Origin: Nitrospira sp. SG-bin1 | GTDB lineage: Bacteria > Nitrospirota > Nitrospiria > Nitrospirales > Nitrospiraceae | Direction of reading: 5' to 3' | NCBI GenBank assembly: GCA_002083365.1 | Contig: LVWS01000033.1 | Location: forward strand, 577,471-641,470 | Length of the DNA stretch: 64,000 bases | Shown: in pieces, positions 11,458-20,680 of the stretch | Layout of the letters: every line of letters begins with the position of its first letter | Position numbering within the stretch: the first letter of the stretch is position 1 | Notes under the pieces: generated by a model | Seen by the model: the letters and a program-made list of their open reading frames with translations, nothing else | The model's database searches: none | Told to the model about the DNA's origin: nothing | Program-made: the position numbers and the translations under genes

Positions 11458-12349
11458 GTGGCAGCCATCCCCACAACCATGTCGAATGATGAGCCAAAAT
11501 ACACAGCGTTTAATTACTGTGTGTGTTTTATTGATCTATTGGGTCAGCGAAATGCTGCTCAAGGTCAAGGCCTGTTACCGAAAATTAGTTCGGAAGCAGA
11601 AGACAAGGCTTTTCAGAAAGTCATATCGAAGAACATTGGAGGCATCCTCCAGCTTCAACGGGATGTAGAGGAGTTAAAGAGGGCCTTGTCTCCGGATCCC
11701 AATTCGCCATTTCGTCAATATTTGAGTGATGAGGAGAAAACTACATGGGACGAGATCCAATCTGAATCTGTAAGGACCCAGTATTGGTCAGACGGCTTCG
11801 TCAAATTTGTATGCTTAGGAAATCAAGAGAGCAAGTATCCAGCAAAAGGAGTATTTGAGCTCTTTTGCACATCAGGATATTTCTGTCTGCTAGGCTTGGT
11901 TCGAAACCGTCCTGTCCGGGGTGCTATTGGCCTTGCTTGGGGATCAGAAGTCCGACCAGGTGAATTATACGGGCCTGCAATTGTTAGGGCGTACGAACTC
12001 GAAAGCGAAGTGGCTCAATATCCGAGGATCGTAATTGGCCACGAAGTTGTAGAGTTCTTAGAAGCCCATAGTAGCAATCCCGAAGATGGCGTAGTCAGCA
12101 CAGTCAATCGGGCTTATGCGCTACAGTGCTTGAGCCTACCAAGATGATGACGGCTATAGGATAATTCACTATCTCGGAAATAGTTTTCGACACGCAGTAA
12201 CTAATGTGCATCATGGTGACTTGTATCAAAAGGCCCGTATGTTTATTGTTCAACAGGTACAGGAACACCAAAGGCTTCAGAACAGCAAGCTCGCGTTCCG
12301 CTATACCCAGTTGCTCGCCTACTTTGATGCTCATAGACCTTCGGTCTAA
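11458..12349 (+). pseudogene. Class III nucleotidyl-cyclase-like protein, frameshifted
   Basis: Frame 1 runs from GTG 11458 (or ATG 11479) to a TGA at 12145. The protein clearly continues in the next frame from about 12134 to the TAA at 12347-12349 (DDDGYRIIHYLGNSFRHAVT and on). One extra base between 12131 and 12147 would explain it. The body has the hallmarks of class III cyclases: a first metal-Asp segment CVCFIDLLG, YWSDGFVKF, and RGAIGLAWG followed by ELYGPAIVRAYELES, which resembles the cyclase GxxYGxxVNxAxRLE motif. Similar stand-alone proteins include hypothetical cyclases and some Pycsar-type defence cyclases, but no effector gene is next to it. The stretch is visibly AT-richer than its neighbours, suggesting transfer. 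Confidence 0.55.
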
Positions 12350-12609
12350 GCATGTAGTGGTTTACAAGTGTGGTATGGGCTGATCAAGTAAGGCGGAAGT
12401 AGAAGCAAAGATGTCACGAGCCAAGAAGTACCAACTTTGAGGATATCCTGATAGGTTGTCTATCCCATATGTTTTCGTTGTCCCTCTCCAAAATCCTATG
12501 CTCGTTAGGGTGAGTTGATAGCCCTTCTTTTATTTGCTCATTTCCTTTCCTGCCGTTTGAATTCAAGCGACAATACCCCAACAATTTTCCAAGAAGGAGG
12601 ACGGTGTCC

Positions 12610-12936
12610 ATGCAGACTGTTGCGTTGCTGACGATTTCGAACGTGTTCATGACGCTCGCTTGGTACGGCCATCTGAAGTTCAAGGACTCCCCCTTGTTCA
12701 CAGTGATTCTGGCGAGTTGGGGGATTGCCTTTATCGAATATTGCTTCCAAGTACCGGCCAATCGGATCGGTCATGGGCAGTTCAGCGCGGCGCAACTGAA
12801 GACGATCCAGGAAGTTATTACGCTGGTCGTGTTTTCGATTTTCTCGGTCGTGTATCTGAAGGAAGCGATGAAGTGGAACTATGTGGTGGGATTCGCCCTG
12901 ATAGTGGTGGCGGTCTTTGTCATCTTCAAAGAGTGA
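12610..12936 (+). CDS. DUF486/DMT-superfamily small membrane protein
   Basis: 108 residues with four hydrophobic helices, matching the DUF486 family of small drug/metabolite-transporter-like proteins. The conserved stretch LASWGIAFIEYCFQVPANRIG is diagnostic. ATG 12610 is preceded by AAGGAGG at a good distance; the GTG at 12604 would be too close to it. Transport substrate is unknown. It stands alone between the cyclase-like pseudogene and the ATPase gene. Confidence 0.8.
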   Translation: MQTVALLTISNVFMTLAWYGHLKFKDSPLFTVILASWGIAFIEYCFQVPANRIGHGQFSAAQLKTIQEVITLVVFSIFSVVYLKEAMKWNYVVGFALIVVAVFVIFKE

Positions 12937-13079
12937 TGACCGTCAGGTTACGGCGACTTCCTGTCTTTCATGGCACCCTTTCCATTGAGCTGACGTTCCT
13001 CTTCCGCTTGCAGCTCTTCTGTTAGATCACTACAATACCGCGAATTTTTCCCGATTGGCGAGCGAAGGGGGATATCGGT

Positions 13080-15611
13080 ATGCCGAAAGCGAAGAAGACC
13101 GACTCGAGTGCGAAGGCCGACGGTGCCGTGAAGAACTCTGCGCCATCATCCGCGCCGACGTCATCCACGGCAGAGGATTTCGAAAGGCTCGGCGTCTTTT
13201 ACATGGGACGGCCGTACGATCTGGCGGCCAAACAGGCCAAGCCGGGATGGCTTCTCTACGATTCAAAAGATCTGGTGACGCACGCCGTCTGCGTCGGCAT
13301 GACGGGCAGTGGCAAGACGGGTCTGTGCCTGGCCCTCCTCGAAGAAGCGGCCATCGATAATATTCCCGCGATCATCATCGATCCCAAAGGCGACCTTGGC
13401 AATTTAATGCTAACGTTCCCAAGCCTGAAGGGCGAAGACTTCCAGCCTTGGATCAACGAAGACGATGCGCGCAACAAGGGTTTGTCGCCGGCCGACTACG
13501 CCAAGGCACAGGCTGAGCTGTGGACAAAAGGCCTGGCCGGTTGGCAACAGGACGGCGCGCGCATCCAACGGCTCCGCGATTCCGCCGATGTGGTGATCTA
13601 CACGCCGGGCAGCAATGCCGGATTGCCGGTCTCCATCCTCAAATCGTTCGCGGCGCCGGCCGCCGATGTGCGTGAGGATGCGGAGTTGCTGCGCGAACGC
13701 ATCAGCACGACGGTGACGAGCTTGCTCGGCTTGCTCGGTATCGAAGCCGATCCGATCCAGAGCCGCGAGCACATTCTCCTGTCCACGATTCTCGATCAGA
13801 CTTGGAAGAAAGAAGAAGATCTGGATTTGGCCTCGTTGATTCAGGCGATTCAATCGCCGCCTGTCGCCAAGATCGGCGTGATGGATGTCGATTCCTTCTT
13901 TCCGTCGAAAGAGCGCTTCGCCCTCGCGATGAAGCTCAATAATCTCCTGGCCGCGCCGGGGTTCCAGACCTGGCTGGAAGGCGAGGCGCTGGATATTCAG
14001 TCGATCATGTATACCCCTGCCGGGAAACCGAGGCTGGCGATCTTTTCTATCGCGCATCTGAACGATGCGGAGCGCATGTTCTTCGTCACGTTATTGCTGA
14101 GTCAAATGGTCGGATGGATGCGGGCGCAATCCGGCACTACCAGCCTGCGCGCCTTGCTCTATATGGATGAGATCTTCGGCTACTTTCCACCTGTCTCGAA
14201 TCCGCCATCCAAGCTGCCGTTGATGACGCTACTCAAACAGGCGCGCGCATTCGGCCTCGGGGTCGTGTTGGCGACACAAAATCCGGTCGATCTCGATTAC
14301 AAGGGCTTGGCCAACACCGGCACCTGGTTCATCGGACGATTGCAGACGGAGCGGGACAAGGCGCGGGTGCTGGAAGGATTGGAAGGGGCTTCCAGCAGCG
14401 CCGGGAAGAAGTTCGATCGCGGTCGGATGGAGCAAACGCTGGCCGGGCTCGGCAATCGGATCTTCCTCATGAATAACGTGCATGAGGACGAACCGGTCGT
14501 GTTTGAGACTCGCTGGTGTCTGTCCTACCTCCGGGGACCTCTGACCAGGACGCAGATCAAGACGCTCATGGAGCCGGTAAGGCGTGAAACGTCAAACGTG
14601 AAACGTGAAACGTCCGGGGCTCGACACTCAGCACTCAGCACTCAGTCCTCAGCACTGACATCTCGTCCCATGCTGCCTCCCGATGTCCCGCAGCATTTCG
14701 TGCCGCTCCGTGGAACCAAGCCGGAGGGAAGTGAATTGGTCTATGCGCCGATGCTGCTCGGCTCATCGCAGGTCCGTTTTTCCGACTCAAAGAGCGGGAT
14801 CGATACCACGCAAGGCATGACGGTCCTGGTACCCATGGCCGACGGGCCTGTGGCCATCGATTGGGATAAGGCGATCGCAGCAGAGTTGACTGTGGCGGAT
14901 CTTGAAAGAGAGCCAGAAGCTGATGCCCAGTTTCTTGCCCTTCCCGCCGGTGCGGGCAAAGCGAAGAGTTATGCCGATTGGAACAAGGATTTCGCCGGCT
15001 GGCTCTTTCGCACTCAAAAAGTCGAGTTGTTCAAGAGCCCCAGCACCAAAGAGGTGTCTCACCCAGGCGAGTCCGAGCGGGATTTCCGGGTGCGATTGCA
15101 GCAAACCGGACGTGAGCAGCGCGATAAGGTAACGGAATCGCTGCGCCAAAGATATGCCTCGAAGATGGCGACGCTTCAAGACCGAATCAGGCGGGCGGAG
15201 CTGGCGAAGGAGAAGCAACAGGCCGAAGCGCGTTCCAGCCAAGTGCAGGCGGCGATTTCCGTCGGCGCCTCCATTCTTGGGGCTTTTCTTGGACGGAAGA
15301 CGATCAGTGCCTCGAACATCGGCCGGGCCACGACCGCGGTCCGCAGTGCCGGCCGGGTCATGAAAGAGTCGAAAGATGTGGGAGCGGCAGAAGAGAACGT
15401 CGCCGCGCTTCAACAGCAATTGGCCGAACTCGAAGCGCAATTTAAATCGGAAAGCGACGCGCTGGCCGCCGCGACCGATCCCTTGAACGAAAAGCTTGAA
15501 ACGATTTCCATCAAGCCCACCAAGTCCAACATCGCCGTGAAACTCGTGGCCCTCGCCTGGACGCCGCACTGGCGGGATGCTGAAGGCAGGCTCACACCTG
15601 GCTGGACGTAA
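13080..15611 (+). CDS. HerA/DUF853-type ATP-binding protein
   Basis: 843 residues. A P-loop at about 78-86 (GMTGSGKTG), DPKGDLGN, and a Walker-B-like LLYMDEIFGYFPP followed by LLKQARAFGLGVVLATQNP place it with the HerA/FtsK-like DUF87/DUF853 ATPases, which act as DNA-translocating or conjugation-related motors. The C-terminal third has a basic coiled coil, a short glycine/alanine-rich segment (ISVGASILGAFLG) and a second coiled coil. A ribosome site (AAGGGGG) precedes ATG 13080. Residues ~500-535 are encoded by a low-complexity minisatellite that is not part of the family fold (see the repeat at 14584). The biological role of this large-protein family is not established; the gene is single. 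Confidence 0.75.
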   Translation: MPKAKKTDSSAKADGAVKNSAPSSAPTSSTAEDFERLGVFYMGRPYDLAAKQAKPGWLLYDSKDLVTHAVCVGMTGSGKTGLCLALLEEAAIDNIPAIIIDPKGDLGNLMLTFPSLKGEDFQPWINEDDARNKGLSPADYAKAQAELWTKGLAGWQQDGARIQRLRDSADVVIYTPGSNAGLPVSILKSFAAPAADVREDAELLRERISTTVTSLLGLLGIEADPIQSREHILLSTILDQTWKKEEDLDLASLIQAIQSPPVAKIGVMDVDSFFPSKERFALAMKLNNLLAAPGFQTWLEGEALDIQSIMYTPAGKPRLAIFSIAHLNDAERMFFVTLLLSQMVGWMRAQSGTTSLRALLYMDEIFGYFPPVSNPPSKLPLMTLLKQARAFGLGVVLATQNPVDLDYKGLANTGTWFIGRLQTERDKARVLEGLEGASSSAGKKFDRGRMEQTLAGLGNRIFLMNNVHEDEPVVFETRWCLSYLRGPLTRTQIKTLMEPVRRETSNVKRETSGARHSALSTQSSALTSRPMLPPDVPQHFVPLRGTKPEGSELVYAPMLLGSSQVRFSDSKSGIDTTQGMTVLVPMADGPVAIDWDKAIAAELTVADLEREPEADAQFLALPAGAGKAKSYADWNKDFAGWLFRTQKVELFKSPSTKEVSHPGESERDFRVRLQQTGREQRDKVTESLRQRYASKMATLQDRIRRAELAKEKQQAEARSSQVQAAISVGASILGAFLGRKTISASNIGRATTAVRSAGRVMKESKDVGAAEENVAALQQQLAELEAQFKSESDALAAATDPLNEKLETISIKPTKSNIAVKLVALAWTPHWRDAEGRLTPGWT
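14584..14657. repeat. In-frame minisatellite inside the HerA-like gene
   Basis: Two back-to-back arrays. First, three to four copies of GTGAAAC/GTCAAAC-type words (14584-14613). Second, four to five copies of CACTCAG (about 14624-14657). They encode a Ser/Thr/Arg-rich linker (SNVKRETS, HSALSTQSSALTS). The total length keeps the frame open. The words are the same kind as those filling intergenic gaps elsewhere in this window. Confidence 0.8.
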
Positions 15612-16056
15612 CTTCACCCGCTTAGGAAGGAAGTGACGGCTGCCGTCCTCTGCAGTCGTCTGCTACAGAGTAAGATAAAGCCGGAGCGCTCTACTCTTTA
15701 GGGTAGTGGCATCCCGAGAATTTCCGCCAGTCTAGGGGCATCCTTAGTGGTTAAAGTGATCGCGCTCAACTAAAGTATATCAACGAGGCTAATAGGAGCG
15801 AGGAAGAGGGGTATGCGTGTCTATTTGAGAAACTGACATCAAACTTGAAAATGCTCGTGGATCTTATCTGTCTTTCGCATTCCTGCCCAATTGCGAACTC
15901 CACTGCATGTTGGGTTGCAGCTCATCTCACTACCCCGCTCATCCCTGCTCCTGTTCTTTGTAGGACGAGTACCGACATCCCCATTAGTCCTTGTCTGGTA
16001 TATCTTTCCAGCCGCTGACGTTCAAGTGCAACAAACGGTTCAGCGGAGGCTGTGTC
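15612..16056. other. 445-nt intergenic region, possible operator
   Basis: No gene is supportable here. The one structured element seen is an imperfect palindrome CTACTCTTTAGGGTAG at 15691-15706, of a size and symmetry suited to a LuxR/NarL-type dimer. The downstream gene is such a regulator, so autoregulation is possible but unproven. Confidence 0.35.
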
Positions 16057-16695
16057 ATGCTTGTCCTGATCATCGACGATCATCCTCTCTTTCGCCGAGC
16101 ACTTCGAGAAGTCATGGAAAGTCATTTCCCTTCGACGGTGGTGCGTGAGGCTTCTACCGGAGAGGAAGCGATTCGGGTCGTACGAACGGAACGCGTCGAT
16201 CTGGCGATTCTGGATATCAGTCTTCCGGATTCCAGCGGTCTGACGGTATTGAAACGAATCAAACAACTGCGCCCTTCCCTCAAGTGTTTGATGCTGACCA
16301 TGCACGACCATCCTCAGTATGTGCGTCTGGCCATGGTCCATGGGGCATCCGGTTATCTCACCAAAGGGGCGACCCCAGGAGAACTGCACGATGCCATACG
16401 AACCATTCTGTCTGGGGGGCAAGTGGTGATGGAACCGATGCGTGAAATGCTCGACCGCCATTCAATGCCTCACGATAAGATATGGCCGCACGAATCCCTC
16501 TCAGCGCGCGAGCTGGAAGTCCTTTCCCTGTTTGCGAGAGGCCGCACCGTCTCACAGGTCGCGAAGCGACTGAAGCTGAGCAGTAAAACCGTGAGCACGT
16601 ATCGAACCAGATTGCTTGACAAGCTGCACCTTGAGACGACCGCCGATCTGATCCGCTACGCCCTCGATCATCGGCTGGTACGAGAGAATCAATGA
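16057..16695 (+). CDS. NarL/FixJ-family response regulator
   Basis: 212 residues: an N-terminal receiver with the DDH acidic pocket, phospho-acceptor in LAILDISLPDSSG and the Lys in YLTKGAT, then a LuxR-type helix-turn-helix (LSARELEVLSLFARGRTVSQV to SSKTVSTYRTRLLDKL). ATG 16057 has GGAGG upstream; the longer frame from 15991 adds no domain. No kinase is directly adjacent; candidates are the kinase genes starting at 18146. Confidence 0.88.
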   Translation: MLVLIIDDHPLFRRALREVMESHFPSTVVREASTGEEAIRVVRTERVDLAILDISLPDSSGLTVLKRIKQLRPSLKCLMLTMHDHPQYVRLAMVHGASGYLTKGATPGELHDAIRTILSGGQVVMEPMREMLDRHSMPHDKIWPHESLSARELEVLSLFARGRTVSQVAKRLKLSSKTVSTYRTRLLDKLHLETTADLIRYALDHRLVRENQ

Positions 16696-16816
16696 CCACT
16701 GAGACTCTCTGTAGGGGAAACACCGATACCATATTTGTGTTTGTTTTGATACCTAATGTCGACAATTATTAGCAAGCCGCAAGAATAATCGAGTCGGCGC
16801 GGCGGCTCATCCTCGT

Positions 16817-17572
16817 ATGGGACGAAAAAGGCAGGGCCATAGACGAGCGCAACGGGGCAAGACATCGATTTGCTCTGGTTTCTTGAGCATCGCTTCTCCT
16901 CTCTCGCATCCGACGCGTGTCGTTATCGCAGACAGCCACGAAGTGTTCAGAGCCGGTGTGTGCGCGCTGTTGGAGGGTGAGCGAAATTTCCAAGTAGTCG
17001 GTCTGGTCGCCAATGTGCGCCAGGTGCTGATTGAGTCGAAACGAACCAAGCCCGACGTGATCTTGTTGGAATCGACGTTGTCCGGTGGCAAAGCCGATAT
17101 CTGTAGAACCCTTTTTACCATCATCCCTTCCGTTCGCATCATCATGACGATTTGGGACCATGGGGATCAGGATGCCGCATTCTTTCGTGCCGTCAAGGCC
17201 GGTGCACAGGGGGTCCTACCCAAGAGTGTCTCCCGGGTTGAACTCATCCAGGCAATTCACACCGTGGCTCGCGGAGCATCACACTTCGGTTCAGAGTGTC
17301 GGTTGTCACAATCGCTGAACGATCGGACCGGAGTCCGTCCTGGACTGCGCATGCTGTCGCCGCAGGAACAGCGGATCATTTCACTCATCGCCGAGGGAAA
17401 TACAAACAAGGAGATTGCGGGCAAGTTAACCCTGTCCGAAAAGACGGTAAAGAATTATATCGCCAACATGTTTACCAAGCTGGAGATTAGGCGCCGTACC
17501 CAAGCGGCGGCCTTCTATTATATGAAAACGTATCAACATCTTGCACCGGTGGATGGACGCATGCCTGCGTAA
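16817..17572 (+). CDS. NarL-type regulator with Glu at the phosphorylation site
   Basis: 251 residues, receiver plus LuxR-type HTH (LSPQEQRIISLIAEGNTNKEIAG then LSEKTVKNYIANMFTKL). The receiver is atypical: the acidic pocket reads IADSH instead of DDH, and the phospho-acceptor position reads VILLESTLSGG, with Glu (codon GAA) where Asp is expected. Asp-to-Glu often mimics the phosphorylated state, so this may act without a kinase. The switch Thr (IIMTIWD) and Lys (LPKSVSR) remain. The ATG at 16817 leaves a 30-residue basic lead; a TTG at 16883 is an alternative start. HTH similarity to the regulators at 26427 and 30501 suggests paralogues. Confidence 0.8.
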   Translation: MGRKRQGHRRAQRGKTSICSGFLSIASPLSHPTRVVIADSHEVFRAGVCALLEGERNFQVVGLVANVRQVLIESKRTKPDVILLESTLSGGKADICRTLFTIIPSVRIIMTIWDHGDQDAAFFRAVKAGAQGVLPKSVSRVELIQAIHTVARGASHFGSECRLSQSLNDRTGVRPGLRMLSPQEQRIISLIAEGNTNKEIAGKLTLSEKTVKNYIANMFTKLEIRRRTQAAAFYYMKTYQHLAPVDGRMPA

Positions 17573-17586
17573 GATCGAAGTATCTT

Positions 17587-17925
17587 ATGCCGACGATTCT
17601 TGTCGTGGATGACGACCGCAGTTCGGACCTGGTTGCACCGCGTTCTGGAAGACCGGGGATACCAGGTCCGGGGAGTCGGGGACGGCAAGGAAGCGCTTGC
17701 CTATCTGGAACGTGTCAAGCCCGCTCTCATCGTGTTGGATCTTTTCATGCCCAACATGGTCCACTGTGTCCACTGTTCAATCCATCAAAATATTGGCGAT
17801 CTCCGGGCACATCATCAGGATATGACCTGACGCAAACCGCGATTGTGCTCGGCGCCCACGATGCCTTGGCCAAGCCCATCAGTGCCGGAGAGTTTCTTCC
17901 ACGGGTCGACGCCCTGCTTTGTTGA
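17587..17925 (+). pseudogene. Degenerate receiver domain with several frameshifts
   Basis: A receiver can be pieced together only by changing frame: MPTILVVDDDRS in frame 1, then TWLHRVLEDRGYQVRG to VLDLFMPNM in frame 2, then STVQSIKILAISGHII in frame 3, then LGAHDALAKPISAGEFLPRV back in frame 1. A duplicated GTCCACTGT at the third junction suggests slippage. It follows the previous regulator by 14 nt, so it was probably once part of that operon. Confidence 0.75.
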
Positions 17926-18145
17926 CTAGGACACAGCCGCTGTTCTTCCGCGCGGCTCTCTCGCCAGCCGGTAAGGGGCTAGGTATTGCCCGTCCGTCAA
18001 GGAATTTCAGCCGCAGATGCCTGGTATCGTGATTGTAAGATACCTTCCTCCGATTCGGTCTTCCCCCATCAAGTTTTATGACCAAAGGGCCGAAAAAGTA
18101 CGGAATTCGTTTGTTTGAATTCTCACGGCACGCTGCAAACCAGGA

Positions 18146-19504
18146 ATGACGACCTCTCTATCTCAGGGGCAATTGGCTCGGAACCATGTCCTAAAGATCT
18201 GGCATGCCCTTCCGAGAGGGAATTCCCTGGAGGAAGAAGAATGGCTCCGGCGCCATCGCGGAATTGTTCGGCTTCTATGGGCGCATGCGGCAGGGGTGCC
18301 CCTGTTTGGCGTCTTGACGAGTCACCATGTGTCCCTTGGTTTGATCGGAGGGTCGATCCTGGTGGGGTCGGCCATTCTGGCCATGAGCGGTCGCTTGGCC
18401 AATCGGCTTCGAGCGGCCTTGGCGACGGCGGGGTTGATATTCGCGTCGGCGTTGCTGGTGCATCTCTCCAATGGTTTTATCGAGGCACACTTTCATTTCT
18501 TCGTGATGATGGCCGTGATCGTCCTGTACCAAGATTGGCTGCCTTTCTTATTGGCGCTCATTTCGGTCGTGGTCGATCACGGGGTCATCGGCACGTTGGC
18601 TCCGACCATGGTTTACAACCACTCGGGCACCCAACATCATCCTTGGGCATGGGCGATCATTCATGGAACATTCATTTTGGCGGAATGCGCGGCCCTTCTC
18701 GTGTACTGGCGGGTGAATGAAACCGTGCAGGTGGACTTGTGCCGAGAAAAGGAGAGAGCTGAGGCCGCCAGTCGGGCCAAATCCCAATTTCTCGCCAACA
18801 TGAGTCATGAGATTCGAACACCGATGAACGGCGTACTAGGCATGTCGGAATTACTTCTATTGACCAGTCTCACCGACAAGCAGCGGCACTATGTCGAACA
18901 GATTCACGGATCTGGCACCCAGTTACTGCATGTCATCAACGATGTCTTGGATTTTTCGAAGATTGAAGCGGGTAAAATCGCGCTGGAATGCGTCCCGTTC
19001 GATCTTTCCGCGGTGATCGGCGAGACCGTGGAGTTCTTCGCGGTGGGAGCCCGCGCCAAGGGACTGAACCTATTCTGCACGTTGGAAGAGGGCCTCCAAA
19101 CCAAGGTCGTGGGGGATGCGCACCGGTTACGTCAGGTCCTGACGAATTTGCTCGGAAATGCCGTCAAGTTCACCGAATCGGGAAGTGTCACGGTGACCGT
19201 GCAAGGCATCCCCGGTGTACCGGGTGGGTTCAAGATCGAGGTGCAAGACACCGGCATTGGAATATCGGAAGCCGCTCAGGCGGTGCTCTTCAAAGAGTTT
19301 TCCCAGGCCGATGCATCCTCCACACGAAAATACGGCGGAACCGGGCTGGGTTTGGCCATTTCCAAACGCCTGGTGGAAATGATGCAAGGAGCGATCGGGG
19401 TGGACGGTGGACTTGGAAACGGTTCGCGGTTTTGGTTTACGGTTCATTTGACGGCCGCCTCCTCGAATCCGGGCGACAGTCTGGGAGATCGGGCCGCTGC
19501 CTAG
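18146..19504 (+). CDS. Membrane-bound histidine kinase
   Basis: 452 residues. The N-terminal ~190 residues form about six membrane helices with a His-rich motif (FIEAHFHFFVMM, VVVDHGVIG, VYNHSG), a sensor module seen ahead of kinases and cyclases, ligand unknown. The cytoplasmic part has HisKA (SHEIRTPMNG, phospho-His), N-box (LLGNAVKF), G1 (DTGIGIS) and G2 (GGTGLGL), so it should autophosphorylate. There is no receiver domain. It is the first gene of a four-gene rightward operon (gaps of 26 and 7 nt, then a 4-nt overlap) with a FIST protein and two further kinases. Confidence 0.88.
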   Translation: MTTSLSQGQLARNHVLKIWHALPRGNSLEEEEWLRRHRGIVRLLWAHAAGVPLFGVLTSHHVSLGLIGGSILVGSAILAMSGRLANRLRAALATAGLIFASALLVHLSNGFIEAHFHFFVMMAVIVLYQDWLPFLLALISVVVDHGVIGTLAPTMVYNHSGTQHHPWAWAIIHGTFILAECAALLVYWRVNETVQVDLCREKERAEAASRAKSQFLANMSHEIRTPMNGVLGMSELLLLTSLTDKQRHYVEQIHGSGTQLLHVINDVLDFSKIEAGKIALECVPFDLSAVIGETVEFFAVGARAKGLNLFCTLEEGLQTKVVGDAHRLRQVLTNLLGNAVKFTESGSVTVTVQGIPGVPGGFKIEVQDTGIGISEAAQAVLFKEFSQADASSTRKYGGTGLGLAISKRLVEMMQGAIGVDGGLGNGSRFWFTVHLTAASSNPGDSLGDRAAA

Positions 19505-19530
19505 CCCTCAATCGAAAGGAGAGCAAAAAA

Positions 19531-20673
19531 ATGGAAGTTCATACGATCGGTTACGATTCCAAGAAACATTGGTCGGCCCACAGTCGGCCGAAAATAGACT
19601 CTCCCCGAACGCTCGTTTTGCTGTTCGGATCGTCCGGTTTCCTGGAATCTCCCGATCCGCTCAGCGAGCTGATCGACGACTACCGCGAATCGATCGTGAT
19701 CGGCTGTTCGACCGCCGGTGAGATTTTGGGAACGCAGATTTTCGACGAGAGTGTGAGCGCTGCGATTGTGCGATTCGACGGGACGGATCTACGGATGGCC
19801 AGCGCTCCCGCTCGGTCGGCGGAAGATTCGTTCTCCGCCGGGCAGCACATCGCCCGACAGCTGAATGATCCCCGGTTGAAAGGCATCTTCGTGCTCTCGG
19901 ACGGGCTTCATGTGAACGGAAGCGAACTCGTGCGGGGATTGAATTCAGATGTGTCCTCTTCCGTCGTGGTGACCGGGGGGCTGGCCGGCGACGGTGACCG
20001 ATTCCGCCGCACTTGGGTCCTGCAGGACAGACGGCCGCAATCCGGTTTTGTGACCGCCGTCGGGTTCTATGGAGATCGTATTCGGGTCGGTCATGGATCG
20101 AAAGGGGGATGGGATCGGTTCGGCCCCGAGCGGCGCGTCACGAGATCCACAGGCAATGTTCTCTTCGAACTCGATGGGCGTCCCGCGCTTCAACTGTACA
20201 AGGAATATTTGGGAGATCGGGCTTCCGGATTACCGGCGACCGGACTGCTGTTCCCGCTCGCACTGCGTTCCAATCAAACGGATGCCAAGAGTTTGGTCAG
20301 AACGATTCTCGGCGTGAATGAACGGGAACAGTCCCTCACGTTCGCGGGCGATATTCCGGAAGGAGCCTATGCGCAGCTGATGAAGGCGAACTTCGACCGG
20401 CTCGTTCAAGGGGCCTCGGAAGCGGCAACCTCCACGAAGTTCGCGGTCGATGGTGACTCCGCTCCGCTTGCCATCGCCATCAGTTGCGTGGGACGTCGAC
20501 TGGTGTTGGGAGGCAGGACGGAGGAAGAAACCGAGGCCACTCTTGACGTGCTGCCCAAAGGGACGCAGCAGATCGGGTTCTATTCCTATGGGGAAATCTC
20601 ACCCTACACCGCCGGAACCTGCGATCTTCACAACCAGACGATGACCTTGACCACGCTCAGCGAGGCGGCGTGA
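19531..20673 (+). CDS. FIST-domain sensory protein
   Basis: 380 residues matching FIST_N plus FIST_C: LLFGSSGFL, IGCSTAGEI, VVVTGGLAGDG, GVNEREQSLTFAGDIPEGAYAQLM, AISCVGRRLVLGGRTEEE and FYSYGEISPY. FIST domains are thought to bind small ligands such as amino acids, and usually sit beside or inside signalling proteins. It has no membrane segment. ATG 19531 has AAAGGAGA eight bases upstream. Lying between two kinases, it is probably the soluble input sensor of this system. Confidence 0.88.
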   Translation: MEVHTIGYDSKKHWSAHSRPKIDSPRTLVLLFGSSGFLESPDPLSELIDDYRESIVIGCSTAGEILGTQIFDESVSAAIVRFDGTDLRMASAPARSAEDSFSAGQHIARQLNDPRLKGIFVLSDGLHVNGSELVRGLNSDVSSSVVVTGGLAGDGDRFRRTWVLQDRRPQSGFVTAVGFYGDRIRVGHGSKGGWDRFGPERRVTRSTGNVLFELDGRPALQLYKEYLGDRASGLPATGLLFPLALRSNQTDAKSLVRTILGVNEREQSLTFAGDIPEGAYAQLMKANFDRLVQGASEAATSTKFAVDGDSAPLAIAISCVGRRLVLGGRTEEETEATLDVLPKGTQQIGFYSYGEISPYTAGTCDLHNQTMTLTTLSEAA

Positions 20674-20680
20674 AATTCAT

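Noticed and set aside
14584..14657. Possible CRISPR-like repeat array
   Set aside because: The units are 7-8 nt with no spacers, lie in a coding frame, and no cas gene is present.
15612..16056. A tRNA or other structured RNA in the larger gaps
   Set aside because: I looked for cloverleaf features such as a GGTTCRANNCC arm and CCA-adjacent stems here and at 60491-60971 and saw none.
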